13,596 nucleotides of DNA from Candidatus Pelagibacterales bacterium. Lineage in GTDB: Bacteria > Pseudomonadota > Alphaproteobacteria > Pelagibacterales > AG-422-B15. The stretch is from assembly GCA_016777745.1 (NCBI GenBank), contig JADHQX010000022.1:1-13596 (forward strand), given 5' to 3'. A program made the position numbers and the translations under genes. Positions 12,462-13,596 of the stretch are shown in pieces. The notes beneath the pieces are model-generated. The model was not told the DNA's origin and did not search any database. It was given only the letters and a program-made list of their open reading frames with translations. Positions within the stretch are counted from its first letter, which is position 1. Each line of letters opens with the position of its first letter.

Positions 12462-12659
12462 ATGGACGACATTTATGTGGCTGAAGCCGTCTTTCGAATC
12501 TTGAGAGAGAGACGCCAAGGCATTTTAGATTTGATGCAGTATGGTAACGTTAAGTCTATGGAGCAATATCGTGAGCTTATGGGCAATATGGAATGTCTAA
12601 ATCACGTGGAACAGGAACTCAAGGGCCTGCTAGATAAACAGGAGCGATCTAATGACTAA
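12462..12659 (+). CDS. Small helical phage protein ahead of the co-chaperonin
   Basis: A 65-residue protein, almost entirely helical: AEAVFRILRERRQGILDLM, a short NVKSMEQYRE turn, then a second charged helix with ECLNHVEQELKGLLDK. Short phage proteins of this shape (helix, GNVKSMEEYR-like turn, helix ending in a LEKQE-like tail) occur near head genes in other tailed phages as I recall them, but no function is known to me. GAGG (12453-12456) before ATG 12462 sets the start. It is the first gene after the hairpin-containing gap and overlaps the co-chaperonin gene by eight bases, which suggests joint translation. A role as a small assembly factor is only an inference from position. Confidence 0.75.
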   Translation: MDDIYVAEAVFRILRERRQGILDLMQYGNVKSMEQYRELMGNMECLNHVEQELKGLLDKQERSND

Positions 12660-13179
12660 ATCTAAAATAGATTTGTCTGCTGCGCCTAACGCTGCTTTTC
12701 AAATAAAAGCGGAGTCGGGACCATCAGAACCGATCAAAAAAACAGAACAAGCGCCAGAAGAGAAAAAAAGCGACAAGCCTAATCTCGCTGATGCTTATGT
12801 AGAAAAACCTCGTCTCAACCCTGAGATGATTGGTAAATCCCTTCTTGACAGAATGCCCCAACCTACTGGATGGCGGCTTTTAGTTCTACCTTATCAGGGC
12901 CAAGGAAAAACCGCTGGCGGTATCTTCTTGCCTTCTGAAACGATGGAAAAAAGCCAAGTCTCCACACAGGTCGGTTACGTTCTGAAAGTTGGCCCACTGG
13001 CCTATGCGGACAAAGAAAAGTTCCCGTCAGGTCCATGGTGCGAGGCTAAACAATGGGTATTGTTTGCTAGATACGCCGGGTCAAGGTTTCAAATTGACGG
13101 TGGAGAGGTTCGTATTCTTAACGATGACGAAATCCTGTCTACTATTTTGGACCCAGAAGATATTCATCAATTAACATAA
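12652..13179 (+). CDS. groES: GroES-like co-chaperonin with N-terminal extension
   Basis: A 175-residue protein with a Cpn10/GroES domain in residues about 68-172. Visible features are TGWRLLVLPYQGQGKTAGGI (72-91), where KTAGGIFLP is the family's mobile loop for binding GroEL, then GYVLKVGPLA (108-117), a variable insertion with FPSGPWCEAKQWV, FARYAGSRFQIDG, and the end strand VRILNDDEILSTI. Bacterial GroES is about 97 residues; the extra is a charged, probably disordered N-terminus (1-67). By analogy with T4 gp31, it would work with host GroEL to fold a capsid protein, which fits its place right before the scaffold gene. GGAG (12641-12644) precedes ATG 12652, which overlaps the upstream gene. 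Confidence 0.9.
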   Translation: MTKSKIDLSAAPNAAFQIKAESGPSEPIKKTEQAPEEKKSDKPNLADAYVEKPRLNPEMIGKSLLDRMPQPTGWRLLVLPYQGQGKTAGGIFLPSETMEKSQVSTQVGYVLKVGPLAYADKEKFPSGPWCEAKQWVLFARYAGSRFQIDGGEVRILNDDEILSTILDPEDIHQLT

Positions 13180-13191
13180 GGAGAGATAGAG

Positions 13192-13596
13192 ATGGCAGAC
13201 GACAATGAACAAAATGTCGAACTGGATGTCAGTAATGCTCAAGAGACCGAAGTAGAGGTCAATGAGGATTTAACGAGCAAAGACGACGATAGGTCGGGTG
13301 GCTCGGACGATCAGTTTGAAAAAGCAGAAACCGCAACGCAAAAGCGTATAGACCGGTTAACTAAAAAGATGCGTGAAGCCGAGCGCCGTGAGCAGGAAGC
13401 TATAAAGTACGCTCAAGCTGTTCAGGGGGAATCAAATAACCTCAAGCAACGCATGACGAGTTTGGATACTAATTATGTTACAGAGTATACAAACCGTGTT
13501 AACACACAAATGCAGCAAGCAGAGGCCGCATTAACTCGCGCAATTGAGATAGGTGATAGCCGAGCAACTGTTGAAGCTCAACGGGCGCTTACCAGT
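13192..13596 (+). CDS. Probable head scaffolding protein (5' part, cut by window end)
   Basis: The first 135 residues of a protein that runs off the right edge. Residues 1-45 are highly acidic (Asp/Glu/Asn, with DDDRSGGSDD) and residues about 46-135 are charged, Gln/Glu/Arg-rich helix with coiled-coil character (KRIDRLTKKMREAERREQEA, then MQQAEAALTRAIEIG). This composition is typical of phage scaffolding proteins, which fill the procapsid and leave during maturation. The position after a co-chaperonin, where a major capsid gene would normally follow, agrees. There is no sequence motif that proves it, so it could be another internal head protein. AAGGAG (13178-13183) eight bases before ATG 13192 gives a strong start. 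Confidence 0.75.
   Translation, partial: MADDNEQNVELDVSNAQETEVEVNEDLTSKDDDRSGGSDDQFEKAETATQKRIDRLTKKMREAERREQEAIKYAQAVQGESNNLKQRMTSLDTNYVTEYTNRVNTQMQQAEAALTRAIEIGDSRATVEAQRALTS

Noticed and set aside
12598..12613. TAAATCACGTGGAACA, a parS half-like site inside the 65-residue gene
   Set aside because: The right half is perfect but the left arm is lost and it lies in coding sequence; one half-site is expected by chance more often than a full dyad. Worth a look only if ParB binding is shown.

Overview
The window reads as part of the genome of a tailed double-stranded DNA phage. The evidence is a large terminase, a large portal protein, a holin/endolysin pair, a phage-type GroES-like co-chaperonin and the start of a probable scaffolding protein, all on the + strand with short or overlapping gene junctions. 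No integrase, tRNA, rRNA, CRISPR array or insertion sequence was seen. The protein styles (portal followed by small basic proteins, GTA-type holin, M15 endolysin, GroES next to the scaffold) resemble aquatic or marine phages of alphaproteobacteria. That host guess is inference, weakly supported by two perfect parS-like palindromes of the type bacterial chromosomes carry.

Left part (1-3800) is an accessory or early region. After the tail of one gene and a tiny ORF come three or four gene cassettes, most built the same way: an intrinsic terminator, a sigma70-type promoter, a short hairpin at the expected transcript start that carries GGGCAA, a near-identical ribosome binding site (ACGGAGAA followed by an A-rich spacer), then one or two genes. 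The products are a cysteine-rich DUF7227/Gp88-like protein whose sequence blocks appear in a rearranged order, a DUF932 protein, and four small phage proteins of unknown function.

Middle part (3800-4321) has no convincing gene. It splits into an island of about 72% G+C (3841-4140) full of short tandem repeats (NTGGCCG heptamers, GGTCCGC, GCTGCGCGA), and then an abrupt A+T-rich stretch (about 20% G+C at 4171-4230). The latter holds a candidate late promoter and two 16-bp parS-like palindromes 23 bp apart, just before the terminase gene. This is the most striking part of the window: it could be a partition, replication, packaging or late-control region.

Right part (4322-13596) is a long late operon: terminase large subunit, a DUF6973-like protein, portal, two small basic proteins, a 704-residue Pro/Gly-rich repeat protein, holin, endolysin, a small helical protein, co-chaperonin, and a scaffold-like protein cut by the window end. 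The logic is DNA packaging (terminase, portal), capsid folding and assembly (GroES-like protein with host GroEL, scaffold), and lysis (holin, peptidase). The lysis pair sits inside the head-gene block rather than at its end.
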